A stretch of DNA of 64,000 nt from Trema orientale (lineage: Eukaryota; Streptophyta; Magnoliopsida; Rosales; Cannabaceae), in contig JXTC01000052.1 in the NCBI GenBank assembly GCA_002914845.1, positions 355,201 through 419,200 on the forward strand, given 5' to 3'. Under the pieces are notes generated by a model. That model worked only from the letters and a program-made list of their open reading frames with translations. It did no database searches and had not been told where the DNA came from. Numbering within the stretch: position 1 is the stretch's first letter; every line of letters starts with the position of its first letter. Shown in pieces: positions 12,547 to 24,872 of the stretch. The position numbers were made by a program, and so were the translations under genes.

Positions 12547-13697
12547 AATCACAAGAATCAACCAATTTTTCAGGAAGTGGCAAAGAATATTCCACCTTCT
12601 ATTCATGGCAACTTGTGAGTTTCTCTTCTTGGAAAACCAGAGACCGAGTTTTGGTTCATCAAAATGTTTGTCTTGTACTGGTTAATGCTATCCACCATAT
12701 CTCACATTGGACCATATAATAGCAACTCCAGATCATACTTATGATTATATAAGTAGATAGGTTCTCTTTGTTTTTCTTGTTTATGACTGCATTCCGTATC
12801 ATTTCTTTCTTTTTTTCATGCTATAGTGTATATATCAGTTCCGAGTTCGAAATTCTGTTTATCAATCAATTAGAAATTACTACCTAACAAGTTCTCATAC
12901 TTCTTTCAACCTCAGATGCAAGGATAAACGAAGGATAATGGTATCTTTTCTATAGGCTGGAAATTCATTTCAAATTTTTTGTTAGTCCTTTCTTTGCACC
13001 TCGGAGCCACTAGCTTGGACTTGGAGCCCTGGGCCATGATGTTAAGCATGCTAAATAGTAATGTTAAGCAGGTGTGAAAATTTGAAGGGAAGTAGATCTT
13101 ACTAGTATGTCTGAGGGTAAAATAAATTTATGAGCAATTTATAGAATGATTTTTTTAAGATCGTCAGTAATATAGTTGCCAGTTATTATTGGTTCTAGAA
13201 AAGACGTAAAATTGTGACTACCTATCAGTTATATTATTGTGACCATCATGGGCCTCCTCAACCTCATCTAGGGCCTAGCCCACTCTGTTGTGCCCGGTGT
13301 GGCCTGACGGCTGACACTGATGATACGATAACAGGACTGGTCCAGCTACTCGTGGGCCCTAGTCTAACTTGAACCTCTAGGACTTTACGAGCCCATAAAG
13401 TCAAGGGCTTTTATCCACCGACTTTCCTCTTTGGTAATCATAATTAACTGCCTAGGAAACGTGGTCTATGCACACTGGTCGAGCAATTTATGAGATAATA
13501 GCTACGGAATACGTGTAACAAAGCCGTGCTCTGCATTAAAAAATAGACCTCTTGTGCTGTATTTCAAGCCTCTGTCTTGGTCCTTTTTACCATACCCTTC
13601 GTCAATCTTCATTCCCAAAATCTCTTATTCGTTTTGATTGAGTGTTCAAACTGGGAGTTAAAAACCCCAATAAGAACTCAGGAAAAAAATATCTGAG
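12547..13697. other. TIC56 3' flank and upstream region of the next gene
   Basis: No gene recognised. The first few hundred bases should contain the TIC56 3' UTR. A GC-richer block at 13250-13420 (several GGGCC/GGCCC words) has no open frame I recognise. The last 200 bases should hold the promoter and 5' UTR of the gene starting at 13698. Confidence 0.5.
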
Positions 13698-14420
13698 ATG
13701 GAAAGTACCATGCCAAAACCAGAAACTCGGCCTGAAAAGGGTGATAGTTTGAAAGATCGGGAAGCTAAAGTTGAAGGTGACCATGGAAACTCAAGTGGGT
13801 TGATAGAGCATTTTCTTCCTGAACTGGTTTCTGGCAAAGAAGATGGAAAAGAAGAGCAAGAAAGTGATAAAGATAATGAAAAAAGAGGTGGGCTAATAAC
13901 CCATTTCATATCCAACTTAGTCTCTCCTAAGAGTCCCGAAACAGGAGAGTTCAAAGCTCAAAGTGGCGAAACTCGAAATGGGGATGATTCTAAGTCTGAG
14001 GAGGAAGATGTGGGAATAAGCCGTGGAGGGCTTGTGAACAATCTCATTTCCAACTTGTTTCATCAAAACGGCGGCGGAAAGCGAGGTGTGGAGGAGAGTG
14101 AGGAGAAGAAAGAAGTTGTTGATGATGATGATGGAATAAGAGATAAAAAACCAAAGGGAGAAGAGGAGGGTGGTGGTGGAGGAGGAGGAGGAGGTATCAT
14201 CGAAGCCATTGTATCCCACTTCCCAACTTCTCTTCCAGGTAAGTTTTATGCTTTTTTTTTTTTTTTTTTCCATGTATCAGTTTTTTTGAGACTCATCCTG
14301 CATTATACGATGTCGTTTTCAGATATGGATTCAATTGACATTGTGTTCTTATGACTAGATGATGCTGTTCCCTCAAGCGATGAGGCCTCTATTCTAATTC
14401 ATTCCATTGTCAAAGATTAG
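13698..14420 (+). CDS. Uncharacterised acidic protein with four GLI-x2-HF-type repeats
   Basis: Two exons, 13698-14238 and 14359-14420 (stop TAG), giving 200 residues. The donor CCAG|GTAAG and acceptor GACTAG|ATG join in frame. Without splicing the frame would read into a T-rich intron and end at 14354. The protein is highly charged (Glu/Lys/Asp rich), with no signal peptide or membrane segment. Four spaced copies of a short amphipathic motif stand out: GLIEHFLPELVS (34-45), GLITHFISNLVS (65-76), GLVNNLISNLFH (111-122) and GIIEAIVSHFP (166-176). A nine-glycine run precedes the last copy. The C terminus, SSDEASILIHSIVKD, looks conserved and is encoded by the small second exon. Met5 is a possible alternative start. 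I do not assign a function; the motifs could be short helical protein- or membrane-binding segments, which is inference. Confidence 0.8.
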
Positions 14421-15588
14421 GAAAAAAAAAAAAAAAGGGAATAAAAGAGCCTTGTTTGTGGTATGTAATTTTTTTTCTTGATATTCTGTTCAGATTTATG
14501 TTCTTAGTTTTGATGTGTAAATATTTTTCCTTCTTTGATTATGTTCGAGTGTTTTTACTTTTTTTTAAGTGCTGAAAAAAAGATCAAATGTCTCTGAATT
14601 CAGCTAAGTGGTACAAGAGAGAACTAGAGGCTTAGTCGTGATGTTTTTGGGTGGAGATCTCCTTATGGTGCATGTAAAGGTAGGCCCTGAGAATGTATAC
14701 AGAAATTTTTTTGGATTGTGTTGGCATACTTTTTCATATTTTCTTGTAATTTTGTTCCTAGTTCATATTTACACAGAAAGTCACCATTTTCTTTTTCTAG
14801 TACACTCTATATGCACTATTTATTAGTTGGAAAGAATCTCTTCCGAAGATAACACAGTTGAGAATGACTTATTTTGTCTGATCATATATTCAAGCAATGT
14901 GAATTAATATCCATAACTAAAACTTGGGACAATGAATTCAAGTTCCAAGGTTCCAAGTCTAACCACTAGATGTTTTTAGCGCCCTCTAATATGAGTGTTA
15001 ATTGCTATTGTTTTGCAAACTTAGGGACCTTATTGCCAAGAAAAAAAGTTCAGAGACGATCTACGACAAATTCAGAGATTAATTATATGCCAAAAACCCA
15101 ATTACTACTATTCATGTCAAATACCCTAATGTATAGGGAGCCCGAGCCCGCACCAACCCGGGCCAATCTTGCTCTCAGTGGTTTTGGAATGACACTGTCC
15201 AAAACCTGGCCCAACTCGCGTAACATGCATGATGCATCCCAAGCATTGGCTAAAATTATTAGCCCAATACCACTTATTAGACCCAACGTTTTATCTATAA
15301 CAGCTATTTTTTCAACTCTAATTTATACCACCTTTCCTTCCAGGAAATATTCTTCGTCCTTCCACAAATCAGGTCAAATAAAGAAGTTAACACAGCATAA
15401 AAAGATATAAATTTTAATTTATCTTAAAAAGTAGTATTTGACTACTTAAAAATTAGACTAGTATTACATATTAGACCCAATTAATTAACTCTAACAGCCA
15501 TCTTCTTGTTCTAATTTATGCTACTTTTTCTTATCTTAAAAAAAAAAAAAAGTTTCATTTGTCAGTTTTCCCCATCCAAACCAACTAT
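14421..15588. other. Intergenic region, no gene recognised
   Basis: A 146-codon open frame (14970-15410) resembles no family I know and has no promoter or codon-use signal, so I do not call it. A diverged direct repeat is present: TTAGACCCAA followed by CTAACAGC..TCTAATTTATRC at about 15280-15335 and 15472-15530. Poly(A) runs occur at 14421-14436 and 15538-15551. Confidence 0.5.
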
Positions 15589-15985
15589 GACTATGTTTGG
15601 TAAGAGAGAGGGAGAGTAAAAAAGATAGGGAGTTTAGGAGGAGGGGGAATATGATGGAGGGACAGGAGAGTAAAAATCTTTTATATTGTTTAGTAAGAAA
15701 GATAGAAAGTGGGATGAATGGAGAATGGTTTTTTATAAAATTACTATATTACTCATTACATTATTTTTAAATAATTATTTGAAAAGGTAAATTGGTCAAT
15801 TCAATTTTTATTCATGCTCAATACTTTCAACTTTAGAATGATGCAATATGGTGGGACCGGAGGGAGTCCTCCTCCTCCCTTCACTTCTCCTCTCGTTTCT
15901 TCTCTTCCCCCTACCAAACAGAAGAATTTTATTCTTCCACCACTCTTCTCCAACCCTCCAAACATTCACTCTACCAAACATAGCC
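15589..15985. mobile_element. MITE with CTATGTTTGGTA termini
   Basis: The left terminus is GACTATGTTTGGTAAGAG. The reverse complement of the right terminus (ending near 15985) is GGCTATGTTTGGTAGAG. The interior is purine-rich on the left (GGAGAG words) and pyrimidine-rich on the right, so the element can fold back on itself. Non-coding. No certain target duplication was read, so the superfamily (hAT or PIF/Harbinger) is open. Confidence 0.65.
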
Positions 15986-17294
15986 TAAAGGAGAAGTTTA
16001 GTAGCTAAAGCAAAAAAACAATAAGTTAACGAAATATAAAAGTATTTTCGTTAACTTTGATTTATGTATCTTATAGAGTAAGATTATGCTATATAACCTG
16101 TCGGCTGTGGCCTAGCCTAGCCCATAATACAGGAGGCTCATGGGTTGGATTGGACCAAAAACGGGCTTAGGCCGCCAAGTTTGCATGACAAAAAATTTAG
16201 ATAGATTTGAACAGCGGAAAAAAAATTTGGGAAAAACAAACTTCACAACGTTCAGGGAGAGAAGTAACGTATATCATTCTCAAATTCTTCACGTTTATAG
16301 TTTACTTGAATTTGGCACAATTCATTAGTATAAATTTGTAGATGTATAATTGGTTAAAGAAAAGGTCACTTTGACTAGTGATGGGCATTATCTTCGAAAC
16401 TTATCCCATGACTCATTAATTTTAGGGACAAAACTTTATTCCATAAAGCTCTTTTTGCTTATTCCTTTACCGTATAAGTGACAAAGGAAGTTTCTGTCTA
16501 AATGTGTATCAAAGTCCAGTCACGATGAGGATAAGTTAACTAAAGTGCCTTTGAAATTCTAATACAATGGACTTTGCCTTGTTTAAATTGATGAAAGAAG
16601 AAAGGTGATCATCACACTTTTACGTACAAAATTTCGTGAAGCATAAGCTATGAAGTCACTTTCTTCTCATTATAAAGAAAAGGATGGCCGAGACATTGTG
16701 TTGTCTTCTCATCAAAGCATCATTGGTCTTGATAATTATCGAAAAAAAAAAATGCAGAGAATTAAATTATTAAAAGCAATAGAAGCTAAGGAGTATATCC
16801 TTCCTACCAACCAATTCATGCGTTTAAACTTTAAATGAAGTGGCTTACTAACATAATTAAGTTTATTAATGGTAATTGGTAGATTAGGAAGTTGTTGAAG
16901 CGTCCTAGGTTCTGACTCCTTGGCTTTTATTCATCGTACTTCGTTTTAAAGTCTCTTTTTCAATCCAAACCATACGATTTAAGCAAGAAGATATTTATGT
17001 GCCCAAAGACACTTGCATCATCCTCAAACTTTGGTTAGAAACGATCCCACCACGTGAGACCATTGTGGAATCCGCAACCAGTCAAAAGATCGAGGTTAAA
17101 GAATGAAAACTTATGTTATGAGCGTCTTTAGAATTCTTCCTCGAACAAATCTTTTTCTTCTTTTTTTTTTTTTTTTTAATGTGTGGCTTAATTAATAACT
17201 TTTATTTATTACAAATTAATAGAAAATATCTATTATTACTTAATACCCACCTCACTCAATCCCTACCTCACCGCATTGAGGATAATAAGTTTTC
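15986..17294. other. Intergenic region, no gene recognised
   Basis: Only short open frames without family resemblance. A T-run lies at 17160-17176 and AT-rich DNA leads up to the solo LTR. Nothing else of note is seen. Confidence 0.45.
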
Positions 17295-17299
17295 ATACC

Positions 17300-17907
17300 T
17301 GTTATGCGATCTTAAATCCATAATTGGTCAACGCTGAGAAAGTCAACAGTCAAGCATGACAGGTCGCATAAGTGTTCTCTTAATTAAAATGCGACCTCAT
17401 CCGAATATAACAGGTGCAACCAGTATAAAAGAGAAACTAGTTCAGGCTTCATCAAAGGGGTAATAAGCATAGGAAAGGAAACAAGCTTCAGAATGGAGAT
17501 CGAGTAACTTCTTTATTTAATTCAAGGGGTATTACCCGATTGTGTATTACCTTAATTATATTGTTCTGATTATACACTTACTCATTTATGTAATTGGGAA
17601 ACCTGAAGCCACCCTCACCTATATAAAAGGGGCTCAGTCTCATAATTTTTCATCTCGCAGTCATCTGACAATCTCTTCACAAAAAATCCTTTGATATAAT
17701 TCTCTCCTCTCACCTTGAGACTTAGAGAAATCCTTGTAATTCTCCAGAAAAATAGTAAAGAACAGTGGACGTAGGCTCATCTTTTTTGGGGCTGAACCAC
17801 TATAAAATTCGTGTCTCCTTATTTACTTTGCTTTATTAATCTTTTTTCACACACAAACCACATCTTGCAATTTTCTATATTCATTGTTGATAAAACCCCT
17901 GTCAACA
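17300..17907 (+). mobile_element. Solo LTR of an LTR retrotransposon
   Basis: A 608-bp segment begins TGTTATGCG and ends TGTCAACA, so the ends form the short TGTT..AACA inverted repeat. It is flanked by a perfect 5-bp duplication, ATACC, at 17295-17299 and 17908-17912. Inside is a promoter-like CTATATAAAAGGGG (about 17620-17633). Further on are CAGTGGACGTAGGCTCA and GAACCACTATAAAATTCGTG (about 17763-17810), text typical of the R/U5 part of plant Copia- or Gypsy-type LTRs. No internal region follows, so it is best read as the product of LTR-LTR recombination. Confidence 0.9.
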
Positions 17908-18117
17908 ATACCTATCCTGGAATGACTCAAATGTAAGACCGAGATATAAGATAATAGATATTTTTACCACTTGAGCTAACCCACTTCATCATTCCTCGAA
18001 CGGATTTTAGTACCAAGTAGATCAACCATGCGAGGTTATTGAATGCCAATTTTCATCTTGTTTGTGAAACTCGTTTGGGATTTTTTTTGAATATATGGCT
18101 ACTTTTAACTTCTAAAA

Positions 18118-18863
18118 GGGTGGTTCTATTGCCACACCCTTATTTGCTCTCCCCACCTTTTTTGAAAAAAAACACCTATTAAATATATCCAAATTTCTTA
18201 AGTTTTATCTTCATTTCTTAAGTTTTATCTTCTCATCCTCTTTAATTCCAAAAAAGCCCCTATTTATAATTAAACACTTACTCTCTTCCCACCTGTTGAT
18301 TTCAAATAAAAGATTATGCTTCATCAGATTTTTATCATATCTTAAAACATAATCACATCTTGAAAAACATTAGAAAGGTGTAAGTTGTTTCAATTATACC
18401 ATAGATGGTCATGACAATTTCCATGGCTCTAAATACTCACTTGAAATCATCTATTTGATTCAATTCCTTGAAATATAAATGTTATTGATCACCTTCGGCT
18501 ACTAGGCAGATCAACTTCTTGATTGATTCTTTAATTTTTACTTGGTATAAAATTTGCAATCAGCAAATTAATTTTTTATTTATTTTTGTTGACAAGTTCC
18601 TTTTGGTGCGACTACAAACAAAGCTCAAGATTTATATATAAATCATTTCTCTGGCAGATCTTTTTTCTTATTGACATAATCCTTTTCAGGTTAACCCCTT
18701 TTTTCCAAATTTATGTTGATAAAGGGTGTGTTAAGAATTTTATTCTTGTTTAAATGTTAATTTGGACTTAAATGTAATTTTCATTAAGATTTTTATGGTA
18801 ATAATATTATTCATTAAAAAAGGGGTAGGAAGAGCGAACAAAAGTGTGGCAATAGACACACTT
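18118..18863. mobile_element. Non-autonomous Mutator-like element (MULE)
   Basis: The left terminus is GGGTGGTTCTATTGCCACAC; the reverse complement of the right terminus is AAGTGTGTCTATTGCCACAC. Similarity continues inward for about 50 bp through TTTGCTCTCCCCACCTTTTTT and its partner. A perfect 9-bp target duplication, CTTCTAAAA, lies at 18109-18117 and 18864-18872. The 746-bp interior has no transposase frame. The 9-bp duplication and long inverted repeats are diagnostic of the Mutator superfamily. Confidence 0.92.
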
Positions 18864-18872
18864 CTTCTAAAA

Positions 18873-20225
18873 ATGGATGTGAATAAAACAAATAAATTTG
18901 ATAAAATTTGCTGCCCTACAGCTAATTTAACTGAAGTAAGAGTTATTGTTTAAAAAGTTGGCCATTATATAATATATCAGTATCCTTAATAATAAATTAT
19001 ATTCCACTGTCGCTATATTTAAAATATTTCTTTATGTCTGAAATAGGTCCTAATAGGTTTCTCTATCTTAATAAATTTCCCTTGAAATCCTTTCAAAAAA
19101 AAAAAAAAAACAAAAGTCCTAACAAATACAAGATTATTTATAGACAAATTTATACTAGTTATATTATTACTTAATTCTGAAAATATAATATGTCTACTTT
19201 ATTAAGATCTCACACTACAGAAATTATAGTTTGTCAAACACTGAGACGTTGTTTTTAAATAAAACAATAATATGAAAATTTAATTTGTCAAATGGTTAGA
19301 GATTTTTTTGCCACAGCCGCTTGCATAGCTACATACAGTACAACTACAACACAATAATACTAAATTTGCCATGTCTAATTGGGTTCAAAAAATGTTCTCT
19401 GATATATGTTACTGATCAAAAAAGCTCGTCTACTATTCAAGTTTAACCAGAGGTCAAGTATAATGACTTTAGCAAAATTTAATTTGATGCCTCTAATTGG
19501 CTCATTTATGCCAAAACAAAGGAATTATAAGAACCTAATTCTCCTAGTAGATGAGAAGATGCACCTTCATAAAGAGTCATTTTCCAATGAACTCTGCCCC
19601 TATTTTAAAATTTATTAGTGTACAACTAAAAACTTGCGGGATTGGGTGGAAGAATTTAGAATTTAGTAGGTGGGATGTCATGGAGTGCAGTTGAAGACCG
19701 CCCTCTCATCCACCAAAAAGGGGTTCTAAAATCACATGCTTCAGTCCTTCACTACAGTATAGTAGCTTCCAAAGTTTTTTAATTGGACTCTTAAGTAATC
19801 TCTCCAGTATAATTTATTATATGTTTGGCCAATAAACTATAGTGTTGCTTTTTTTAATTTATTCTTAATTCAGTTTAACTTTACATTAACTACCAACCAA
19901 TGAATCTTATCACATCAAATGATAGACCAAGAGAAAAAGACAGAGAGTAAGGAGTGTATAAACAAACAATAAGGCACTGAAAGAAAAACCAACTAACCGT
20001 CTGACCAAGGGTCCCATTATTAGGCCATTACTACATTCTTGAGTATTTAAAAAATTGAAGCATATCTTGGGTGAAAGGAATAAGTGGGAAAAAAAGCAGA
20101 GTCCAATCTCCAAAGACTATCTCCAACTCAGTTTCCATTGTTAATGCTTCCCAGTAAATATCTTGTTTCTCCACGAGAAACAACTTTAAGAGAAAATTAG
20201 TCACCTTGATTAAAAATTCGAAGAG

Positions 20226-20228
<3 letters not shown>
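18873..20228. other. Intergenic AT-rich region
   Basis: No gene is supported; open frames are under 75 codons, without recognisable motifs. No well-delimited repeat was found apart from a poly(A) run near 19095. Confidence 0.45.
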
Positions 20229-20277
<49 letters not shown>

Positions 20278-20283
20278 NTATAT
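20229..20283. repeat. (AT)n microsatellite with an assembly ambiguity
   Basis: An AT dinucleotide run of about 50 bp, with one undetermined base at 20278. The N suggests length or base-call uncertainty in this array. Confidence 0.95.
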
Positions 20284-21150
20284 GAACATGTCTTTCACTA
20301 GTAAAATTTGTTAAAAATTTTATTATCAATCATAGAACTTTTATTTAGTTATAAATTATTTTATTCAAATTAACATTTAATTGTTAAAATTGAATTAATA
20401 AGATAATTAAATGGTGAAAATATTGTTGACATTCTAATCTTTCTACTGCCTCAAGGGTTGTTATCGCAGTTGATATAGATTTTCGGCTCAATATGTGACA
20501 CTATAGTTTTGACATAATTAAGACACTGTTATTGTAATATTCTCAATTTTAAGTCTAATTTCCTTTTTCCAATGTTTTTCTTGACAAGGTTAACTACTTC
20601 TACACACATCTTACTTTAATACCCAATGTTTTTCTCATAAAGTAAGTCTTGGTCTTGGAGTCATGACATAATCCCAGTTACATGAAAGTGGACCCCTTGA
20701 CCTAATACCTGTTTAAGGACTAGCCACTTGATTTAAATCACACGGTTTACATTGAGGACAAACCTTTTGTCTTGAAAACTTTAACCCAATTCCTTAAATC
20801 TGTTTATAAACTTAATTAAGAAGAAAATGTCAAGAGTAAAATTTTGATACCCCAATCAGAGCACAACAAGGGTCTGTCCTGATAGATGTTGCTTTGTGCT
20901 ATGTCGGATTCATTTTGTTGTTTTGCATTGGATACTTTAGTATATTTTTATTTTAGAGGAGTTTTGAACTAAAATCGATCATGGTATAAAACGGACAGAG
21001 GAATAAGCTGGAAGAAGATGGACCATGTTAAAATGAAGAAGTGGAGGACATGGTTATGGTTCAAGGAATCATTTCTTCTCCCAACAAAGTGTATACTTCT
21101 TAAGCTTTCTTCAACCTCAAGAAGAAAGGCCAAAGGTAAAGTATCAAAAG

Positions 21151-21155
21151 CTCTC

Positions 21156-21192
<37 letters not shown>
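21151..21192. repeat. (CT)n tract in the presumed 5' UTR or promoter of the 59-residue protein gene
   Basis: About 42 bp of CT repeats, interrupted once by A at 21161, ending 15 bp before the start codon at 21208. Pyrimidine tracts of this kind are common in plant 5' leaders and can bind GAGA-binding BBR/BPC proteins; a regulatory role here is inference. Confidence 0.85.
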
Positions 21193-21193
<1 letters not shown>

Positions 21194-21207
21194 ACAGGGT
21201 GATCAAA

Positions 21208-21387
21208 ATGGCAGGAAATAATGGACATGGGCTAGTGAGTCTATACAAAGACATGGAGTCTTATGGGGAATATGCAGATATAAGAGTGATGTGGGAGATA
21301 ATACACTCTTGTCCTCAGGGTGGTATCCCAAAGAGAGAGAGGAGAAGAAAATCATCTTATTGGAGATTCTGTTTTCAGCCCAGATGA
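21208..21387 (+). CDS. Small uncharacterised plant protein with C-terminal YWRFCFQPR
   Basis: A single-exon frame of 59 residues. The start is the first ATG after the CT tract (context AAAATGGC), and the stop is TGA. Features: SLYKDMESYGEYADIRVMWE (residues 10-29), an amphipathic block with acidic and aromatic residues; a Cys-Pro turn (HSCPQ); a basic cluster (KRERRRKSS, about 42-50); and the aromatic tail YWRFCFQPR. No signal peptide or membrane helix. I believe similar short proteins with the YWRFCF tail occur across dicots, but I know of no assigned function. The basic cluster could serve nuclear localisation (inference). The long leader with a CT tract supports real transcription. Confidence 0.72.
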   Translation: MAGNNGHGLVSLYKDMESYGEYADIRVMWEIIHSCPQGGIPKRERRRKSSYWRFCFQPR

Positions 21388-24300
21388 GTTTATGTCACTC
21401 CCCTCGGAGGGAGAAATTTTCAATGTGCCCCCTTATACAAGCTACCAATATTTGATCCACAATACCAATTGCATGTAAATATCAGCTTATGAGTATAAAA
21501 TAAAATTGTTCAGTTTTTTAAATTTCCAATTACATGCTCAAATGTTCATTTTAGCATCTTATTGGATATAGTTCTATTAGACTGAGTGAAAGTGTCAATT
21601 AAGTTAAAAATTCTGAAGTTTGCAGCCTATTGATTTCAGAAGTTACCAAGTTGATTGTAGCTTCATTATGTAAAGATGAATAAGTTCCAAACATCTTGAG
21701 CTAAACAGTAATACATCTTTTTCAAACAGAAAATTAACTTGTCTAAATAGTAGTTCAGTGTTTTTTATTATACGAGTAGATCCGAACTTCAGCACAAAGA
21801 TCATAATGATATTCATATTGCACTTGTTCATCATGCAGCAACACCTTCTTGAAGGAGATTAATTCTGATCAAAGTATAAACTGGAAAAAAATAGCTAGAT
21901 ACTTTTCTTGCAAAGATTATTCAACTAGAAAAACCAAATAGGTGACCTAAAAGAAAAAAGAAAGATAGAAATGTTTATAGTTTGAAAGTTTAATTCTGAT
22001 TCATCCTATGGCCCCTTCCAACCATTCTCAGTTGAGCTACACATTCTGCAATCTTTTAATGTGTTCAACTTGTACATGAAATAAGAGTACTGTTAATAAT
22101 TATGACTACTGTCTTTTCCTTTGTTCAATTTCAAATTTTGAATAGTGATGTGCAGTATTTAAGTGTCATTTTCTTCCAAATTCAAAAAAAGTTGTCTTTT
22201 TCTTCCCATAATGTAGCATGTTGTTGCAATTCTCTTTTCATACCATTAAATATCTAATTTCATTCTTAAGGTTCTATTCTATCATTGCTTAACCAAAACA
22301 ACGAAATTGGTGAGAGTAAACAATTAAAATTGAGAAAACTGACGGTTAATGTTATATCATTAGCTAGCCAAAACAACTGAAAATGGAGAAATTTGTATTG
22401 AGGGATTAACAGAAATAATATTTGGTATTGAGACAAATAAACAAAACCAAACAGGAAGAGCACAGTTTCTTATCTAAGACCATTATGCTTTGAAAACAAT
22501 ATAATTGTCAGAACTTAGAAGTAAAAGGAAATTACACTAACACTCCTTGATTAACGTCAAAATCAAAGTGACACTATTTGACTGAAAATATTTCTTTAAT
22601 ACTCCTAAAATTATATGAACACTCCCTCACTAGTCGAAATCGAGACGGATATTATTTTTTATAATTAAATTTTCATTTGATGAACAACAAATTCAATTAA
22701 AATAAAAATTTAATTGTTTAAATGAAAAAAAAAATAGCATTGCTAAATAGTTTTGAACAACTCGAGGTGTTATTATATATATATATATATTGAGTCATTG
22801 TAATTTTGACAAAAACAAAAGATGTCGTGATAATATTAAATGTTATAAGAAGTCGAGAGAGTAACGAATTGACACTAAATAGATTAACTATTTAAGTTAA
22901 AAATTCACTCAAAAAAAAAAAAAAAAGGCTCTCGATAAAATTCGCCATTTAGGGATCCTTTTCCATCTATTTCACCTGTTGATGATTTGGATGGCAGTTA
23001 GAACTATTAAGAGTGAGGACAATTGCGAAACAACACAAATTAATTAGATCCTGAGTCAAATAACCATTAGCTTAAATTATATGGGTCGCAATATGGCAAC
23101 ACTCAAAAGATAAAGATGTATTACTGTGTGCAAGCTCAGAAATATTCCACATGTCCTTTTCTCCAAAGACAGTGCAAGTTCCATTGCTGCATTAGCAAAA
23201 CTAATAAATAAATAAATAATTGAGCTCAAATCAGTAACCTAGCTCAACTAGTCAACATGATTTTTTTTTTTCTATAAATTAATTTAATATTATTTATCTT
23301 GGTAATAATACACAATAGAATCGGAGCATCGGTGCATTTTGAGCGGTGTTCTAAATAGAATTTTTATCGGGCCACAAGTGTGGTATAATGAATTTTCTTA
23401 ACCAGAATAAGCAAAACTAAATTGCACCAAACCACCCTAATATTAGTAATTTGAGATCTTGACAAATTTGAGCGAATAAAAAAAAATGCAATCCTCGGAA
23501 GGGGGATGCTAAATGCTTTTTTTTTTATTTATAAATTGTCTTTTACACTTTTTGATTTCAATGTTTAATATGTGTATTTCATTATGATTTATTATATTAT
23601 TAAATTAAGAAATTAGATTATGGAATTTACGTTTCTAGTAGTGAAATTTAGATAGTATAAAAGAGTGCAATTAGCATTCATCTCTTCCAAAACTCATAAC
23701 ATGTTGTGGATGATTGTTAATTGAAGGAGTCCTAATCAAACTATGATTTAGCTAGTTGGGTTTAAGAGATAGTTTGTATGAAGCCACGATAGTTGGGTTG
23801 TACTAGAATTTTAAATCGAATACTTAAATGTAAGAATTTCTATTGGAATTAAAATTGCTATTGCTATTGGGGCTAGTATAGTATTATAAAACTCCATAGA
23901 AACCTTGCATTCGCTCAAACTCTAAAAAACTTGAGAGAGCAAGAGAAAGCAATGGAATAACAATGTAACTTGGTGAAAGGCCTCCTGGGATTTCTGGAGT
24001 ATGAAAATTGAGAGTTGGTAATCATGGGTTCCTTCTTGGGTTTTTAACGTTAGTGAAAACTAAAAAATATAGTTATAAGTTTTTGACTTTCAGATAGAAC
24101 ATAAATTGTATATTGTAGCTATATAGGTAATTTGACCGAACCATGTTAGTAGAAAACATATTGATGGTTTTCTTATATGTAGGTAATTTGACCGAACCAT
24201 AATAAGCGCTTAAGTTCTTTATTTTATTTTTTAATTTTTTTTATGTTTGCTTAGTTCTAAATTCAATCTAGATTTTTTATCAAAATTTGTTTTTGATGGT

Positions 24301-24872
24301 GTGGATTTTACAATATAACTAATAAAATATGGCCATATATCCCTTGCGCATTCTCCTGTTCTTTCTTAATGCACTTCTTGAAAAACCTGAATATATTATA
24401 CACATATAATCATCCAACAAACTTACTGAAAAACATGATATACCACACACATATAATTATCCAAATACAATATAAAAACATAACTTCTTGGAAATTCTTG
24501 GATTACAGATTGATTTCATATTGGAAAGATAATAATTGTATAGTTCATGAGAAATTCAAAATTTCAAGCAAGTAATTGCATATAATAATAATATGTAGAG
24601 TAGGGAAGTATTCACAAAGTCTGTAGAAATTAATTTTCAAGTAGGGGCTTGACACGTGTCCGAATAAGAGTGGTTGTGGCAAACAAGGGAATGTTGAGGG
24701 CCTTGGACTCTCGTCTTGTGGAACGACATGAGAATGAATGTGTGTCGAATATTCCCTTCAAATGGCCTGAAAACGACACCATTGGAGGAGGGCCAATGGT
24801 AATAATGATGCATCATTGTTTGAGAAGTAATTGTGACACATTAATTATCCAGAAACGAACACAAATCTGTTA
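21388..24872. other. Gene-free AT-rich region
   Basis: The 3' flank of the small gene, then over 3 kb without a recognisable gene. Open frames are short and low-complexity. A poly(A) run lies at 22911-22926 and a T-run near 23519. An ACGT-core G-box palindrome, GACACGTGTC, lies at 24651-24660, next to a 74-codon open frame I do not recognise. Confidence 0.45.

Noticed and set aside
14970..15410. 146-codon plus-strand frame
   Set aside because: No recognisable motif, no splice context or promoter, and it overlaps a diverged direct repeat.
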